Notes: generated by a model from the letters alone, not told the origin. Numbered from the stretch's first letter, positions 1 to 6,240 are shown. The stretch: DNA of 6,414 nt from Dehalococcoidia bacterium (GCA_030647705.1 JAUSJJ010000096.1:1-6414), one strand, 5' to 3'. Program-made: numbers and translations.

Positions 1-594
1 CAGGGCGTCGGCCGTAAGTATCAATATCTTATGTGACAGCAGGTCACCCACATTAAGCTGCGCAGCAGGCATGGTCGTGATCCCTTGCAGATTCCGGGCG
101 GACTTAACTACATTGGCATCCACCTGCGCAGTGGCGATTATGGCGCTGGAAGCGACGCCCAGAGTCCTCAACAACTCTGCCATCTGCTTCGTCTTCGGCT
201 GGTCAAAGTCCAGGCCGTCCAGGACAATGACCTCACCCTGGGCTGCTTTGGCCGAAAGGACGCTGCGCAAGGCCGCCCGGCGCATCTTCTTGGGCATGGC
301 CTGAGAATAGTCCCTGGGATGCGGGCCGAAGGCGATGCCGCTGCCCTTGCGCTGGGGGGCCCGGATGGCTCCGGCGCGCGCTCTGCCCGTGTGCTTCTGA
401 GCATACAGCTTCCGGGTGCTGCCTGCAACCATGCTTCTGGTCTTGGTGCTGGCCGTCCCCAGACGGGCATCAGCCAGTTGCCTCACCAGCGCCTGGTGCA
501 CCATTGCTTCCTTCGCGGCAGCCCCGAAAACTCTGTCGTTCAGGCTCCGGGAGGACACAACCTCTCCCGCCTTGTTCCGAACCTCGATATCCAT
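1..594 (-). CDS. rplD: 50S ribosomal protein L4 (3' end cut off by window edge)
   Basis: L4 binds 23S rRNA early in large-subunit assembly and lines the peptide exit tunnel; in enterobacteria it also represses the S10 operon. The start at 594 gives MDIEVRNKAG and has a ribosome-binding site AAGGA about seven bases upstream. The visible 198 codons run in frame to the window edge. The basic tunnel loop is recognisable around residues 67-98 (KHTGRARAGAIR, then GIAFGPHPRDYS), followed by MPKKMRRAALRSVL and, near the end, KILILTADAL, which matches the family's C-terminal strand. L4 is usually 200-210 residues, so only a few codons are missing. It starts 35 bp after rplC stops, fitting the standard rpsJ-rplC-rplD operon order. 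Nothing in it looks damaged. Confidence 0.97.
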   Translation of the reverse strand, partial: MDIEVRNKAGEVVSSRSLNDRVFGAAAKEAMVHQALVRQLADARLGTASTKTRSMVAGSTRKLYAQKHTGRARAGAIRAPQRKGSGIAFGPHPRDYSQAMPKKMRRAALRSVLSAKAAQGEVIVLDGLDFDQPKTKQMAELLRTLGVASSAIIATAQVDANVVKSARNLQGITTMPAAQLNVGDLLSHKILILTADAL

Positions 595-629
595 CAGATT
601 TCCTTCAAACCAGGCACCAGGGCCGAGCC

Positions 630-1244
630 CTAGCTCCTGGACTTCTTTATGGTCAACAGTCCATGAGGGCCGCCGGGCACTGCGCCTTTGAGCAGCAACA
701 GGTTTTTCTCCGGGTCAGCCTTGACCACTATGAGGTTACGCACCGTCACGCGCTCGTCGCCCATGTGACCGGCCATGCGCAGTCCCTTGACCACGCGCCC
801 CGGGTGGGTCGGGCCAACGGAGCCAGGCGCCCTCGTGCGGTCGGATGCGCCGTGGGTCTTGGGGCCGCCGCGGAAATGGTACCGTTTGACACCGCCCTGG
901 AACCCCTTGCCCTTGGAGGTGCCTACCACGTCCACTGTGTCACCCGCCTGGAACTGGCTGACATCCACCTTCTGGCCCAGCTCAACCTTGGACACGTCAG
1001 CGACGCGCATCTCCCGGAGGTACTTGAACTTGCCCAGCTTCTTCAGATGCCCCTGTTCCGGCTGGTTGAGGCGCTTCGCCTCGCCGAAGCCAAGCTGCAC
1101 CGCATCGTAGCCGTCCGTCTTCCTGGCTTTGACCTGGGTTACCACGCAGGGTCCGGCCTCGATGGCGGTGACGGCCTCCACGGCGCCGTTGTCACGGAAT
1201 ACCTGGGTCATGCCTATTTTCTTGCCCAGAAGTCCAATTACCAT
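630..1244 (-). CDS. rplC: 50S ribosomal protein L3
   Basis: L3 is a primary 23S rRNA-binding protein needed to start large-subunit assembly, and its central extension reaches near the peptidyl-transferase centre. The 204-residue product begins MVIGLLGKKIGMTQVF, the standard L3 N-terminus. It carries the family signature at residues 111-165: KGKGFQGGVKRYHF, then GPKTHGASDRTRAPGSVG, then RVVKGLRMAGHMG. Length is normal for bacteria. The start lies only 11 bp after the rpsJ stop codon. No strong Shine-Dalgarno is present, only an AGAAG stretch overlapping that stop, so translational coupling to rpsJ is likely (inference). The stop is TAG. It belongs to the same transcription unit as rpsJ and rplD. 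Confidence 0.98.
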   Translation of the reverse strand: MVIGLLGKKIGMTQVFRDNGAVEAVTAIEAGPCVVTQVKARKTDGYDAVQLGFGEAKRLNQPEQGHLKKLGKFKYLREMRVADVSKVELGQKVDVSQFQAGDTVDVVGTSKGKGFQGGVKRYHFRGGPKTHGASDRTRAPGSVGPTHPGRVVKGLRMAGHMGDERVTVRNLIVVKADPEKNLLLLKGAVPGGPHGLLTIKKSRS

Positions 1245-1255
1245 ATCTTTATCTT

Positions 1256-1567
1256 CTAAATCTTGATCTCGATGTCCACGCCCGCCGGCAGGTCCAGGCG
1301 AGTCAGCGCCTCGATGGTCTTGGGATTGGGATCCAGTACGTTAATCAGGCGCTTGTGAGTCCTGATTTCGAACTGCTCGCGTGAGTCCTTGTCGATGAAG
1401 GGTGACCGGATGACGCAGAACTTCTTGATGTGCGTCGGCAGCGGAATCGGGCCCGCCACAGCCGCCCCGGTGCGCTCTGCAGTCTCTATTATCTGCCTCG
1501 CAGATTGGTCCAAAATCTTATGATCGTAAGCCTTGAGCTTGATCCTGATCTTCTGTTTCGTCGCCAT
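1256..1567 (-). CDS. rpsJ: 30S ribosomal protein S10 (NusE)
   Basis: S10 is a small-subunit head protein and, as NusE, pairs with NusB in transcription antitermination. From ATG 1567 the product is 103 residues, the usual bacterial length, beginning [17 protein letters not shown]. Family hallmarks include [19 protein letters not shown] (residues 39-57), [10 protein letters not shown] and, at the C-terminus, [14 protein letters not shown]. The frame stays open upstream to a GTG at 1678 and an ATG at 1648, but the extra residues do not resemble S10, so I chose 1567. Oddly, this start has no adjacent Shine-Dalgarno: the only good one, at 1632-1640, is separated from it by two hairpins. The stop is TAG. 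Confidence 0.96.
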   Translation of the reverse strand: MATKQKIRIKLKAYDHKILDQSARQIIETAERTGAAVAGPIPLPTHIKKFCVIRSPFIDKDSREQFEIRTHKRLINVLDPNPKTIEALTRLDLPAGVDIEIKI

Positions 1568-1580
1568 AACCAGAGTTTTA

Positions 1581-1640
1581 GGCCAGTTGCCTGGCCCTGG
1601 GAACCGGGACGCATCCCCTTTCCCAGCCCTGTCACCTCCT
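1581..1640 (-). promoter_or_regulatory. rpsJ leader: distant strong Shine-Dalgarno plus two hairpins
   Basis: Reading the minus strand, AGGAGGTGA (1640-1632) is a near-perfect Shine-Dalgarno sequence. Five bases later comes hairpin 1 (1626-1597), with arms CTGGGAA and TTCCCAG, a 2x2 internal loop and an inner GGGA/TCCC stem capped by TGCG. It abuts hairpin 2 (1596-1581), a perfect GGCCAG/CTGGCC stem capped by a GCAA (GNRA) tetraloop. Thirteen unpaired bases then lead to the rpsJ ATG. The linear distance from the Shine-Dalgarno to ATG is 64 bases, but only about 18 if both hairpins are folded. A role in S10-operon translation control is inference. Confidence 0.6.
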
Positions 1641-1683
1641 ATCGACATTCCTGCCGCATCTACCCTCTTGAGACGCACGGGCT

Positions 1684-1711
1684 ATTTTAGCAGAAAAGCA
1701 GCCGTTTGCAA
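1684..1711 (-). promoter_or_regulatory. Promoter for the S10 part of the cluster
   Basis: On the minus strand, -35 TTGCAA (1711-1706), a 16-bp spacer and -10 TAAAAT (1689-1684) preceded by TG at 1692-1691 form an extended -10 sigma-70-type promoter. Transcription would begin near 1676-1678 and give rpsJ a leader of about 110 nt. It sits in the fusA-rpsJ gap where tuf is found in many bacteria, and overlaps one arm of a large inverted repeat. Confidence 0.6.
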
Positions 1712-1775
1712 GTGGGGCCCCTCCGGGACGCCCGAAAAAGGGCTCCGGCCACGGCTGCACTCCCCTTTTCTGCTA
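1688..1775 (-). repeat. Large inverted repeat after fusA, overlapping its stop codon
   Basis: TAGCAGAAAA and GCAGCCGT lie contiguously at 1688-1705 on the plus strand. Their complements ACGGCTGC (1751-1758) and TTTTCTGCTA (1766-1775) follow, interrupted by a 7-base bulge. This makes 18 bp of perfect pairing around a G+C-rich 45-base centre that has its own GCCC/GGGC hairpin. In the minus-strand transcript the first arm starts with the fusA TAG stop codon. The inner ACGGCTGC arm is followed by TTTTCT, so it may act as a weak terminator or as a processing site for the str transcript. The other arm holds the S10 promoter's -10 element. Confidence 0.7.
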
Positions 1776-3872
1776 GGTGCTTACCGCTCTCTTTCCCCGG
1801 GTCTTGGAGATTATCTCCTCAGCCAGAGACGCCGGGACTTGCTGGTACTGGTAGAACTCTATCGAGTAGACCGCCCTGCCCTGGGTCATGGACCTGAGGT
1901 CGGTGGCATAGCCGAAAGTCTCAGCCAGAGGGATGTGCGCCTTGATGATCTGGGCGTTGCCCCGGACCTCCATGCTTTCGATGTGCCCCCGACGGGCGTT
2001 CATGTCCGCGATGATGTCGCCCAGGTACTGCTCAGGCGATATCACTTCTATCTTCATTATGGGCTCGAGCAGCACCGGTTTGGCCCTCGTCACGCCCTCT
2101 TTCAGAGCGATCGATCCGGCCATCTTGAAGGCGATTTCCGACGAGTCGACCTGGTGGAAGCTGCCATCCACCAGATAGGCCTTAACATCGATCACCGGAT
2201 AACCGGCTATCACGCCATTGTCCATGGCCTCTTTGATGCCGGCCTGAACCGCAGGAATGTACTCCCTGGGAATCGTCCCGCCCACCACGCGGTTCTCGAA
2301 CTCGAAACCGGAGCCCCTGGCCAGAGGCTCCAGCTCCAGCCAGACGTGGCCGTACTGACCGCGCCCGCCAAACTGCTTGATGAACCGTCCTTCCACCTTC
2401 ACTGCCGTGGTGATAGCCTCCTTATAGGCCACCTGCGGCCGGCCCACGTTGGCCTCAACCTTGAACTCGCGGAACATCCGCTCCACAAGGACCTCCAGGT
2501 GCAACTCCCCCATGCCGGAGATCAGCATCTGGCCGGTCTCAGTCATATACTTGGTCTTGAACGTGGGGTCTTCCTCAGCCAGCTTACGCATAGCCTCGCC
2601 CAGCTTGTCGTTGTCAGCCTTCGTCCTTGGCTCGATGGCGACCGAGATCACCGGCTCCGGGAACTTGATGGTCTCCAGAACGGCTGGCGCGTTCACCGCG
2701 GACAACGTGTCGCCGGTGGTAGTGTACTTGAGGCCCAGCGCGGCAGCGATATCGCCGGAGTAGACCTCCCCAACCTCCTCGCGACGGTTGGCGTGCATCA
2801 GGAGCAGTCTTCCAACGCGTTCGCGCTCGCCCTTGGTGGTGTTCAACACCTGGTCTCCAGCCGTGAGCTTGCCGGAGTACACGCGGAAATAGGCCAGACG
2901 TCCCATGAAAGGATCGGATACTATCTTGAAAGCAAGCGCGGTGAACGGCGCGTTGTCGTCGGCAGCCCGGGCGACCTCCTTCTCGGTGCGAGGATCCATC
3001 GCCTTGACGGGGGGTACCTCCAGCGGGGAGGGCAGGTAGTCGATAACTGCATCGAGTAGAGGCTGAACGCCTTTGTTCCTGAGCGCGCTGCCGCATAGCA
3101 CAGGCACCAGCTTAGAGGCAATGACGCTTCTTCTCAGGGCCTGCTGAATATCTTCGTTGGAGATGGGATGCCCCTCCAGATAGGCGACCATCAGCTTCTC
3201 ATCCACCCCGGCCACCGCCTCGATCATCTCCTCACGGGCCTTGGCGGCCGCCTCCCTGCAGTCTTCAGGGATCTCGGTGACCTCTATCGCCTCATTAGGA
3301 CGGGCGCCTTCCTTATAGGTGAAGGCCTTGTTCCCAACGAGGTCGACCATGCCCCTCAAAGAGGCCTCGAATCCGATGGGAATTTGGATGGCGACAGGAT
3401 TGGCGCCCAGCCTCTCCTTGATCATCCTCAGACACATGGCGAAATCGGCGCCGGTGCGGTCCATCTTGTTGATGAAGCAAATCCTGGGGACGTTGTACTT
3501 GTCAGCCTGGCGCCACACCGTCTCCGACTGCGGTTCCACGCCCGACACAGCGTCGAAAACCACCACTCCCCCGTCGAGCACCCTCAGCGAACGCTCCACC
3601 TCCACGGTGAAATCGACATGCCCCGGCGTGTCGATAATATTGATGCGATGGTCCGCCCAGGTACAGGTGGTGGCGGCGGCGGTAATAGTAATGCCACGCT
3701 CCCGCTCCTGGTCCATCCAGTCCATCACCGTTGTACCCTCATCCACCTCCCCTATCTTGTGGGTGACGCCCGTGAAAAAGAGTATCCTCTCAGTGACGGT
3801 GGTCTTGCCAGCGTCGATATGAGCGATAATGCCTATGTTTCGTGTTCTTTCGAGAGAGATCTCTCTGGCCAT
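1773..3872 (-). CDS. fusA: Translation elongation factor G
   Basis: EF-G is the cytoplasmic GTPase that drives ribosomal translocation and, with RRF, ribosome recycling. Starting at ATG 3872 the product is 699 residues ([15 protein letters not shown]), normal for the family. GTPase motifs: AHIDAGKT (P-loop, 17-24), RGITIT (switch I, 59-64), DTPGH (81-85) and NKMD (135-138). Later regions include [21 protein letters not shown] and the C-terminal [15 protein letters not shown]. In-frame ATGs at 3908 and 3914 would add 12 or 14 residues; none of the three has a clear Shine-Dalgarno, so the start is uncertain. The 3908 context resembles the rpsJ start. The gene follows rpsG after a gap of about 150 bp. 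The stop is TAG, inside an inverted repeat. Confidence 0.97.
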   Translation of the reverse strand: MAREISLERTRNIGIIAHIDAGKTTVTERILFFTGVTHKIGEVDEGTTVMDWMDQERERGITITAAATTCTWADHRINIIDTPGHVDFTVEVERSLRVLDGGVVVFDAVSGVEPQSETVWRQADKYNVPRICFINKMDRTGADFAMCLRMIKERLGANPVAIQIPIGFEASLRGMVDLVGNKAFTYKEGARPNEAIEVTEIPEDCREAAAKAREEMIEAVAGVDEKLMVAYLEGHPISNEDIQQALRRSVIASKLVPVLCGSALRNKGVQPLLDAVIDYLPSPLEVPPVKAMDPRTEKEVARAADDNAPFTALAFKIVSDPFMGRLAYFRVYSGKLTAGDQVLNTTKGERERVGRLLLMHANRREEVGEVYSGDIAAALGLKYTTTGDTLSAVNAPAVLETIKFPEPVISVAIEPRTKADNDKLGEAMRKLAEEDPTFKTKYMTETGQMLISGMGELHLEVLVERMFREFKVEANVGRPQVAYKEAITTAVKVEGRFIKQFGGRGQYGHVWLELEPLARGSGFEFENRVVGGTIPREYIPAVQAGIKEAMDNGVIAGYPVIDVKAYLVDGSFHQVDSSEIAFKMAGSIALKEGVTRAKPVLLEPIMKIEVISPEQYLGDIIADMNARRGHIESMEVRGNAQIIKAHIPLAETFGYATDLRSMTQGRAVYSIEFYQYQQVPASLAEEIISKTRGKRAVST

Positions 3873-3932
3873 GTTCTTTTCAGTCTTGCTGACGACCTGT
3901 GTTGCCATAACCATCCAGACCGGTTGACAACG

Positions 3933-3959
3933 GTTTTCAGCCCCTTCAGTTCCTTCAGT
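3933..3959 (-). repeat. Three tandem 9-bp units in the fusA 5' region
   Basis: On the minus strand the units ACTGAAGGA, ACTGAAGGG and GCTGAAAAC follow each other directly. They lie 20-45 bases upstream of the two distal possible fusA starts. The first also pairs with a CTTCAG at 3971-3976, giving a possible small hairpin. The frame is open here but has no start codon, so this is not an N-terminal extension. Function unknown. Confidence 0.45.
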
Positions 3960-4025
3960 CCCGGGGCGCTCTGAAGCCCTCCCTCAGGCGGAGGAACCCC
4001 TCAAGCTTGCCCATCCCACATACCG

Positions 4026-4496
4026 TTACCATCTATAGTGGACGAAGGCTTTGTTGGCCTCCGCCATCTTATGCGTGTCGTCTTTCTTCTTTACCGCCGC
4101 TCCCTGACCCTTGGACGCATCCATGATCTCGGCCGCCAGCTTCTCAGCGAAGGACTTGCCCCCGCGGGCTTTCGCCGCGCTGAACAGCCAGCGCATGGAA
4201 AGGGCCAACCGGCGCTCCGGCCTCACCTCGACCGGAACCTGGTAAGTAGCGCCGCCGATCCTTCTCGGCTTAACCTGAAGGATGGGCATGGTGTTCTTGA
4301 TCGCCTGCTCCAAGACATCGACGGGGTTGGTCTTCGCCTGTTCTTCGATCTTGCCGAAAGCGTCGTAAACAATGCGCTCAGCAGTAGCCTTCTTGCCACC
4401 TTCCATCACCTTGTTGATGGCCTTGGCTACAGTGACGCTGTGATATATGGCGTCGGGCAATGGCTCCCGCTTCGGTACCTGAGCGCGTCTTGGCAT
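4026..4496 (-). CDS. rpsG: 30S ribosomal protein S7
   Basis: S7 nucleates assembly of the 30S head by binding the 3' domain of 16S rRNA and contacts E-site tRNA; in E. coli it represses the str operon. The 156-residue product matches the common bacterial length. It begins [20 protein letters not shown], has the signature region around [25 protein letters not shown] (residues 23-47 in several blocks), the E-site beta-hairpin [17 protein letters not shown] (75-91) and the typical ending AFVHYRW. The start is supported by GGGAG seven bases upstream. The stop is TAA, the only TAA among the complete genes here. It lies 138 bp after rpsL and was probably co-transcribed with it. Confidence 0.98.
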   Translation of the reverse strand: MPRRAQVPKREPLPDAIYHSVTVAKAINKVMEGGKKATAERIVYDAFGKIEEQAKTNPVDVLEQAIKNTMPILQVKPRRIGGATYQVPVEVRPERRLALSMRWLFSAAKARGGKSFAEKLAAEIMDASKGQGAAVKKKDDTHKMAEANKAFVHYRW

Positions 4497-4617
4497 CTGT
4501 CATCTCCCAATTCCCAAGATGATTCAACAGTCATAATTCTATGCCGGAAAACCCCGATACCCCACCGCCCAGCCCCACCTCCGAACGAGGCCAGCTAACG
4601 AGAAAAGTCAGGCGATT

Positions 4618-4634
4618 CGGTCAAACCGGTCAAA
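4618..4634 (-). repeat. Tandem TTTGACCG repeat directly after the rpsL stop codon
   Basis: Two copies of TTTGACCG, nine bases apart, follow the rpsL TAG immediately on the minus strand. The remaining rpsL-rpsG spacer (4497-4617) has no clear terminator. In E. coli the rpsL-rpsG spacer holds the S7 repressor-binding site; I cannot show the same structure here. Confidence 0.4.
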
Positions 4635-5075
4635 CTAGGCAGGAGTCGCTGCAGTGCGAGGCGCCTTGGCCCGCTTCGCCCCGTACTTGCTCCGCCCCTG
4701 CTGGCGATCTTTCACGCCGCCCAGGTCGAGAGCGCCCCGGATGATATGGTAGCGCACGCCCGGCAGGTCCTTGACCCTGCCCCCGCGAATCAGTACGACC
4801 GAGTGCTCCTGAAGGTTGTGCCCCTCTCCAGGAATATAGGCGGTCACTTCCATGCCATTGGTGAGGCGGACCCTGGCTATCTTGCGCAAGGCCGAGTTAG
4901 GTTTCTTGGGCGTCATCGTCCTGACCAGCGTACATACGCCGCGCTTCTGAGGGGAGCCCTTCCCGCGGGTGACCTTTCCCTTCAACGCGTTGGAAATAAA
5001 GCGCAAGGCCGGCGCCTTGGTCTTCTTGCCAATCCTGGAACGCCCTCTTCTAATAAGTTGGCTTATGGTCGGCAT
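4635..5075 (-). CDS. rpsL: 30S ribosomal protein S12
   Basis: S12 sits at the decoding centre and controls tRNA selection accuracy. ATG 5075 gives [20 protein letters not shown], the canonical N-terminus, with GGAGG six bases upstream; an upstream in-frame start at 5108 would add 11 unrelated residues. The product is 146 residues. The conserved decoding loops are intact: [11 protein letters not shown] (55-65, with K57 matching E. coli K43) and [13 protein letters not shown] (98-110, with K102 matching K88 and D103 matching the methylthiolated D89). The residues at those streptomycin-linked positions are wild type. Compared with E. coli it has about 14 extra residues between APAL and SPQKRGVC, as in Gram-positive-type S12. 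It is first in the cluster, behind its own promoter. The stop is TAG. Confidence 0.98.
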   Translation of the reverse strand: MPTISQLIRRGRSRIGKKTKAPALRFISNALKGKVTRGKGSPQKRGVCTLVRTMTPKKPNSALRKIARVRLTNGMEVTAYIPGEGHNLQEHSVVLIRGGRVKDLPGVRYHIIRGALDLGGVKDRQQGRSKYGAKRAKAPRTAATPA

Positions 5076-5100
5076 ACGAGCCCTCCGCTCTGTTTCTTGC

Positions 5101-5126
5101 AGTGTCAATCGGCAGCATCCGACACT
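5101..5126 (-). promoter_or_regulatory. Hairpin in the rpsL leader
   Basis: In the minus-strand transcript AGTGTC pairs with GACACT, with an inner CGG/CCG pairing across a small bulge and loop. It lies between the predicted transcription start (about 5140) and the rpsL Shine-Dalgarno (GGAGG, about 5082-5086), leaving the latter free. It may stabilise the 5' end or take part in autoregulation; both are inference. Confidence 0.4.
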
Positions 5127-5146
5127 ATAAAAGGCACTAAACTGAC

Positions 5147-5175
5147 ATTCTATAATTACTGGCCTGACTTGTCAA
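5147..5175 (-). promoter_or_regulatory. Promoter of the rpsL-led str cluster
   Basis: On the minus strand a perfect -35 TTGACA (5175-5170), a 17-bp spacer and -10 TAGAAT (5152-5147, one mismatch from consensus) make a strong sigma-70-type promoter. The predicted start is near 5140, giving rpsL a leader of about 65 nt. No rpoC is found directly upstream, so the cluster is transcribed from its own promoter here. Confidence 0.8.
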
Positions 5176-5490
5176 TATCTACCTAATCCGATTGGGCCGA
5201 AGTTCTCAGGCCCCCCAACTCCAGAATCCACGGCCCATCGAAGCGCGCCATCCCGTCGGCGCAGGCCCCCATTCCACACGCGGCCCTCGCATTCCGGCGC
5301 CTGAGCCCGCCACCCCACGTCGAAGCGACGCCTCGGATTCAGGGTGGGACCCGGCAACCGGCGACAGGTCGGGCCGCCCGAGTACACCAATCCTGCGACT
5401 TGACTGATTCGAGTAGCTCCCTGCGCCCGCTTCCATTCTGCCGCGAACCGGTCCTTCGGTTCCGCGGGAAAGCCAATGCGCCCGACCACC
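5176..5490. other. G+C-rich intergenic region with no convincing gene
   Basis: This stretch separates the divergent rpsL and tRNA-Ser promoters. Frames are open on both strands, but they give compositionally odd peptides typical of G+C-rich noncoding DNA (I counted 44 G+C in 5281-5340). The only clear structures are small inverted repeats: CGTCG/CGACG at 5318-5330, and CCGCGAACCG with CGGTTcCGCGG at 5441-5467, which has no T-run on either side. I see no terminator or known RNA. Confidence 0.6.
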
Positions 5491-5519
5491 TTGGCCTGCG
5501 AAAATCCCTGTGCTATAAT
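5491..5519 (+). promoter_or_regulatory. Promoter of the tRNA-Ser gene
   Basis: -35 TTGGCC (5491-5496), a 17-bp spacer and a perfect -10 TATAAT (5514-5519) with an upstream TG (5511-5512). The predicted start is about 5526, four bases before the tRNA's first base. The promoter is intact, so whatever lies beyond the tRNA break would be transcribed from it. Confidence 0.8.
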
Positions 5520-5529
5520 GGCAACTCAC

Positions 5530-5568
5530 GGAGAGGTGTCCGAGTGGTTGATGGTGCCGCTCTCGAAA
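5530..5568 (+). pseudogene. tRNA-Ser(CGA), 5' half only, broken at the anticodon loop
   Basis: The 39 bases read as a tRNA-Ser 5' half: acceptor strand GGAGAGG (5530-5536), TG linker, D arm with GTCCGAG and TGGTTGATGG, anticodon stem strand CCGCT (5557-5561) and loop CTCGAAA (5562-5568) with anticodon CGA (5564-5566). The next bases should be AGCGG to close the stem, but the sequence reads TGTGC. No long variable arm, GGTTCGAATCC-type T arm or CCTCTCC acceptor strand follows within the window. The gene is therefore interrupted after the last loop base. The most likely cause is site-specific integration at the anticodon loop. An intron is a weaker alternative. Loss could be tolerated because tRNA-Ser(UGA) can read UCG. 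Confidence 0.85.
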
Positions 5569-5570
5569 TG

Positions 5571-5664
5571 TGCCATCAGGCGTCCTAAACAGTAGTTTTA
5601 GCTTCAAAATGGTATTGTTGTGTTAGTTGCCCAAAACCTGTTTTGAGCGTAGAATGCCGTCAGG
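5571..5664 (+). repeat. Direct repeat pair TGCCRTCAGG beside the junction
   Basis: TGCCATCAGG (5571-5580), two bases past the tRNA break, recurs as TGCCGTCAGG (5655-5664), 9 of 10 identical. The position suggests possible integrase arm or core-flanking sites, but this is inference from location only. Confidence 0.35.
5632..5645. repeat. Short palindrome CAAAAC-CT-GTTTTG
   Basis: A perfect 6-bp inverted repeat with a two-base centre, in the form of an operator or recombinase-binding site. No adjacent promoter identifies a regulated gene. Confidence 0.35.
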
Positions 5665-5684
5665 TGATAACCCGTCTTATTCAG

Positions 5685-5705
5685 TCCGTTAGCAATCCGT
5701 TAGCA
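5685..5705 (+). repeat. Tandem 10-bp direct repeat TCCGTTAGCA
   Basis: Two exact copies of TCCGTTAGCA at 5685-5694 and 5696-5705, separated by one base, so their spacing of 11 bp is about one helical turn. Such phased pairs are typical of protein-binding arrays such as integrase arm sites or excisionase sites; the identification is inference. Confidence 0.5.
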
Positions 5706-5882
5706 GAACCTCAGCTTCGGTTTGTGCGTGAACAGGTGAAGGTAATGGGAAGTTGACAGCGCCCGCTAGTTGGCTTACCCCCTTACTCAGGCTCACCGAT
5801 GGTAGAGAGGGAGCGGGCAGCCTTCGCCCACCTGCTCACCCTACGGGTCAGCCCCCACCCCACGAAGAGACGATGCCACCCC

Positions 5883-5952
5883 AGCGCACTAACAAGTCTT
5901 ATGTCCTTTGGCAGGAGATAGGAAGCCACATACATAAAAGTGTTAGTGCGCT
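5883..5952. repeat. 70-bp hairpin element with perfect 12-bp arms
   Basis: AGCGCACTAACA (5883-5894) and its exact complement TGTTAGTGCGCT (5941-5952) enclose 46 bases. The inner flanks continue imperfectly (CTTATG against CATAAAAG) and the centre contains TCCT/AGGA. There is no T-run after either arm, so it is not an ordinary intrinsic terminator. It could be a structured RNA, an operator pair or a recombination or transfer site. No target-site duplication longer than two bases is seen. Confidence 0.65.
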
Positions 5953-6050
5953 CCGTGCCGTAGCTCGGCCTTACCACTCCCTCACGCGGTAATCATCCCG
6001 CCTCCTTTTTATAGTGTAAAAATCCCTTAAAAGTCTCTTCACTCTGCTTT

Positions 6051-6239
6051 CTAGTGCTCTTTTATCCACCGAATAACGTCTTCCTTCAGAAACACCCGCT
6101 TTTTGCCTATCTTATGGGAAGGCAAGCCCTGGCTCATGAGCTTGTATAAGGTCTGATGACTCACTCCTAGAAACTCCTGTGCCTCGGCAAAGGTAAAGAA
6201 TATCCGCTCTATATCCCCCTTTGGTTTCTTTCTGCTCAT
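6051..6239 (-). CDS. Small excisionase-like helix-turn-helix DNA-binding protein
   Basis: The 62-residue product fits the excisionase/HTH_17 (MerR-like winged helix) family. FAEAQEFLGVSHQTLYKLMSQG (blocks within residues 17-38) forms the helix-turn-helix, and LPSHKIGKKRVFLKEDVIRWI (39-59) the wing and closing helix. There are no catalytic domains or membrane segments. The frame opens further upstream to 6368, but ATG 6239 has AGGAG seven bases upstream and the extra 43 residues look noncoding. Members act as recombination directionality factors or small transcription regulators of mobile elements. Its position 480 bp inside a tRNA junction, reading towards it, favours an excisionase role. The integrase partner is not visible. 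The stop is TAG. Confidence 0.8.
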   Translation of the reverse strand: MSRKKPKGDIERIFFTFAEAQEFLGVSHQTLYKLMSQGLPSHKIGKKRVFLKEDVIRWIKEH

Positions 6240-6240
6240 T

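Noticed and set aside
504..1259. 251-codon plus-strand frame opposite rplC and rplD
   Set aside because: Antisense to clear ribosomal-protein genes; no domain and no ribosome-binding site.
1642..1662. Six-codon upstream frame (M-R-Q-E-C-R) ending at the strong Shine-Dalgarno in the rpsJ leader
   Set aside because: Its own GAGGG site is only three bases from the ATG, too close to trust; no independent support.
1256..1678. S10 with a 27- or 37-residue N-terminal extension
   Set aside because: Extra residues do not resemble S10 and are encoded by the hairpin-rich leader; ATG 1567 gives the exact family length.
1533..3059. 508-codon open frame on the plus strand opposite fusA
   Set aside because: It is the antisense shadow of a strongly conserved EF-G gene in G+C-rich DNA; the translation has no recognisable domain.
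5441..5467. Strong G+C hairpin before the tRNA promoter as an intrinsic terminator
   Set aside because: No T-run follows the stem on either strand.
5172..5489. 105-codon minus-strand frame from a GTG, upstream of rpsL
   Set aside because: It covers the rpsL promoter and borders the tRNA promoter, has odd composition and no recognisable family.
5569..5900. Group I intron interrupting the tRNA anticodon loop
   Set aside because: Bacterial tRNA introns do occur in anticodon loops, but I see no intron core motifs and no 3' exon within 846 bases. Not fully excluded.
5883..5952. Miniature transposable element (MITE)
   Set aside because: Inverted arms are present, but flanking duplication is not evident and no second copy occurs in the window.
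5753..5992. Open frames on both strands (79 codons plus; 64 codons minus at 5783-5977)
   Set aside because: No family resemblance and no properly spaced ribosome-binding site; they overlap each other and the 70-bp hairpin.
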